Below, in pieces: positions 60,986 to 64,000 of a DNA stretch of 64,000 nucleotides (within the stretch, counting starts at the first letter, position 1; each line of letters begins with the position of its first letter). The translations under genes and the position numbers were made by a program. This stretch comes from Hydractinia symbiolongicarpus (taxonomy: Eukaryota > Cnidaria > Hydrozoa > Anthoathecata > Hydractiniidae), in assembly GCF_029227915.1 (NCBI RefSeq), contig NC_079878.1, positions 20,981,501 to 21,045,500 of the forward strand. The letters run 5' to 3'. The notes under the pieces were generated by a model. The model made no database searches. It saw only the letters and a list, made by a program, of their open reading frames with translations, and was not told where the DNA came from.

Positions 60986-63900
60986 ATGGCAAAGTGGAAT
61001 ACTAGTAGTCTTGAAATTAAAACACGATCAGTGGAGAAGGTATTAGTTCCCTTAGTTGCTCAGGTAAGATTTAAAAGCCACAACCAAGGGCTTTTAAATA
61101 TTTTAAGTTTTAGAATGGATAGGTAGCTATACCTAATATATAGCTATATGACACATAACCATAAGCTCACTAGTGCAGGCTATTTTGTTGCAGGCTTTTT
61201 TTTAAAGCTTTATTTCATTGAAGTCTGTGTAGAATTTATAGCTAAAACATTTTTATTGAACTGGCATTTTAGGAATTTGAGCAAAACCTGTGCCATATAT
61301 TTATGAGTTTATGAGTAAGGTAAAGTATAGTTAAAAATTAAAGCTACAGTTTGTACTGCTTTCTTTATATTTGCAAACTGTTTTTGTTTTTTAAATGCAA
61401 GTCAAACTATTTTTTATGGAAACCAAGCACATCATGTACAAATGGCAGGGGTCATGACAGTGTATGCTCTATTTTTGTAGTCAAGTTATCACATATTCTG
61501 TATCTGAATTAACACCATTAAACTGTTATTAATTAGGGATCACTCCATATCAAATAATAACATGTTCAGACTAAACCCACCTGCAAATGTTCCAATCTTC
61601 TCGTTTAAATAAGAGATTTCCATTTTTGAATGTCCTGCTCAGGCAACCTTTTTTTAGCAAAAATTTAAAAAAATCTACTTAAAATGATTTCTGCATCCCC
61701 AAGCAGACTTTCCCAGTAACTTCCATCCAGTGTTATTTTGCTTTCTTGTTTGCAGACCAAATCTTATTTAATTTATGTTATTATAGGTTGGTGTCTTAGT
61801 AAACAATGGATTTAATGAAATTGAAGGCAAAACAAGAAGGTTTCTCAGTGATATGCTGCCCAACTTGGAGTTGGCAGTTTGTAAATTTACCAGCATTGGT
61901 CATGAAATGGGAAACATGAATCATGATATTAGGGGTATATAAATGTAAAATATATTTACCATACTAACACTTGTGCACTGAATGGAGGGACCAAATGAGC
62001 ACTTAACTCCCAACTGCCATTGTGGCACTTTAAAGGAGTTCTCACCCTTGCTAATACTACAACACGAAAATAACATAAACAGTTTGTTATTTTGGGGGGC
62101 AACCGAAATTTGTATTTGTTGTATGCAAAAATTATTATGAATAAACTAAATCTTTTTACAGTAAAAGCTGTTTTTGAATTTATATTAAATATTGTATACT
62201 GGTTATAAGAAAAGATTCAATTCTCTTATTTTGCCATTTTAATATTTAATTTAACTTAACTGTTAACCTTGTGTTCTTATTCTTTCTTAATCATATTCTT
62301 TCATAATTTTTTTACTTATTTTTAGATGAAATGTCAGATGCTTGTGATGTTACAAATAAAGCATGCAGTACAATAGTGTCTGTTTTAAATACTGACAGTG
62401 ATAGTAAAATTGATAAGAAATCACTTGCCGAATCTGCTCGTTTATTATTATCTGCTATTACCAGGATACTAATTCTCTCAGACAAAACAGCTGTCAAGAA
62501 GATGGTGTTATCTGCAGATAAGGTAAATGTTGTCCATTTTTGTCATATTTGATATGTTGATTTTGATAGAGACACCATTTTGTGTACTCTGCCTTTTAAA
62601 TTCAACTAATTCCTATGTCCAACCCAAATGACAGACACATTATTCACCTTTTAATAGAACAATTGCAGGTTTAAACCTATACTGGCAAGTTTTGATAAAT
62701 CGTATTGTCAGCTTATTTAGAGCCATTGATTATAATGCCAGCCGATTGGTCAGAATTTTTCTTTTTTAAAAATCATACCTATCTACCATGCACATGTTTT
62801 TTTAATTTGAAAAAATGGGTTTTTTTTAAAAAAAAAAATTTTTCAGTGATTAGATAAAAAAAGATCTGGGCTTTAAAATGGTGCAAAAATATTTTTAAAA
62901 AAATGTATTTAAGATAGATTATTATCCCCCTCCTAATTTTTTTTCATAAATTACTATTTGTTATGAGATAAAGATCAAATATTTGTTCACACGTAATCAT
63001 CTCGAGTATCTAAAAATGCTTTTTTTATATTTCTTGAGAATGAGTAGAACGCGAGTTATGATGAGTTTTCTGACAATTAGAGGTTAAAAATTGTGGAAAA
63101 AATTTTAATACTAAATAACTCCAAAAGTTAAAAACATTAATAAAAAATTAAAAATTTTAGATCAATGTCTTGTGACCACAAAAAAGCAAACAGCAAACTT
63201 GAGAAATTAATAGTTTTGTAAAAGAGATCGCATTTGTAGGGGAGGGGTCGTTTTTTTTTCGTGCTTATTAAACATTCAAATTTTATTTTTTCTTAATAAT
63301 TTTTATACCATTATATAGGTAATCATATAGGCTTTCTAAAATATATACATTAATATATCAAAATAAAGTTTTGGTGAATTAAAAGCATTTTAAAATATCA
63401 CACCTTTTTTGTATACTCACGCCTTAAGTGAATTTATTTATTAAAAGGCCTTTCACTACAGAATTTTCTACCTATGTGATGAAATGCGAACATTATTACT
63501 TCACTTCTGTGATTTAATTTTTTTTACATTTTTAGCCATTATTTTGTTCTTTTTGACACAGTACTTTTTTCATTAGTTGAAAAAGTTTGTAAATGAATGA
63601 ATTTTTTTTTGTGACAATGGCTTTAAAGAATATTTCCATCCAGTGCTATTTTATTAAGCCATGTTTTTGATAGATGTTTAAAGACTTTCTTCAAAGTCTA
63701 ATTGAAGCTAAAATCGTTTTACAAAAGAAGGTAGAGGGTATGTTTAAAATGCCTGATTTTGTGGCTGTAAAGAGAAAAAAGAAAAACTTTAATTAGAGAT
63801 GCATGTATCTCATCTAATGTACTTTTGTTCTGAAAATATCATCATCATCATTCTCGGCTTAACGTCCGTTTTCCATGCTAGCATGGGTTGGACGGGGTAT

Positions 63901-64000
63901 ATTAATGAGCCTCTTCCAATCTGATCTAGACTGTGTTAGATCTAAACTCAACTTCCTCTCTATCAAGTCTGTCCTTATAACCTCCTGCCAAGTCTTTCTC
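60986..64000 (+). CDS. CTNNAL1: Alpha-catulin, N-terminal part
   Basis: Four exons join in phase: 60986-61063, 61787-61934, 62326-62522 and 63674-63737 (the last donor could instead be at 63730/63731). The start MAKWNTSSLEIKTRSVEKVL then VPLVAQ matches human catulin (LEIKTRSVEQTLLPLVSQ) better than alpha-catenin (LEIRTLAVERLLEPLVTQ). The third exon has SARLLLSAITRILILSDKTA, against catulin ARLLLSSVTKVLLLAD. The family is vinculin-like helical bundles; catulin is linked to the cytoskeleton and Rho signalling. About 162 residues are visible and the gene runs off the window end. The segment after residue 26 is short of the catulin linker, so the N-terminus may be compact or a small exon is unseen. 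Confidence 0.85.
63838..64000 (-). mobile_element. LINE-A 3' end, best copy
   Basis: Read on the minus strand it encodes the end of an ORF: RKTWQEVIRTDLIERKLSLD, later SDWKRLINIPRPTHASMENG, Arg and a TAA stop. An ATGATGATGA-type tail follows. This shows that the recurrent GCTAGCATGGGTTGGAC motif in the window is LINE coding sequence. It lies in a catulin intron, antisense to it, and is cut by the window end. Confidence 0.85.

Overview
This window is AT-rich eukaryotic nuclear DNA. Short exons with GT..AG introns of 0.1 to 7 kb code for animal proteins, and introns and spacers are full of transposon debris. The gene set (WDHD1, puromycin-sensitive aminopeptidase, a two-domain small heat-shock protein, BAHD1, RCCD1, alpha-catulin) is metazoan. 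Very low GC, P2X7-C-type and hAT-type mobile fragments, and splice acceptors just before several start codons suggest an early-branching animal, probably a cnidarian such as a hydrozoan. That placement is inference; nothing here proves the species.

Layout: 1-4939, minus strand, is the N-terminal half of an EF-hand protein (possibly MCC-like) whose remainder lies before position 1. 6155-24549, minus, is a complete WDHD1/AND-1/Ctf4 gene. I resolved 29 coding exons, all phase-consistent, giving 1098 residues, plus a probable 5' exon. 24639-42589, plus, is a complete NPEPPS aminopeptidase gene of 14 exons and 862 residues. It is head-to-head with WDHD1 across about 90 bp, so a shared promoter is likely. 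Its introns 1 and 2 hold LINE fragments, a P2X7-C-like fragment, a small unknown minus-strand ORF, a foldback element and a TIR element with a broken hAT-like exon. 43731-45199, minus, is a small heat-shock protein with two alpha-crystallin domains (265 residues). 45242-50523 is a repeat-rich spacer with a transposon nested in a MITE. 50546-53835, plus, is BAHD1 (606 residues). 55135-57867, plus, is RCCD1 (376 residues). 60986 to the window end, plus, is the start of alpha-catulin.

There is no sign that these genes form a pathway cluster. WDHD1 is a replisome hub, BAHD1 and RCCD1 belong to families acting in chromatin, NPEPPS is a cytosolic peptidase, the heat-shock protein is a chaperone and catulin is cytoskeletal. 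The most unusual signals are regulatory or structural: a near-perfect 19-bp inverted repeat in the BAHD1 3' UTR, an AUGUAAUG start-stop overlap at the heat-shock gene, a short upstream ORF at WDHD1, a cluster of GGGAAAC/GTTTCCC motifs near the shared promoter, two intronic palindromes, a five-unit 32-bp tandem repeat, and a nested transposon whose insertion point is shown by an intact sister copy. I found no clear evidence of a wholly new gene system.
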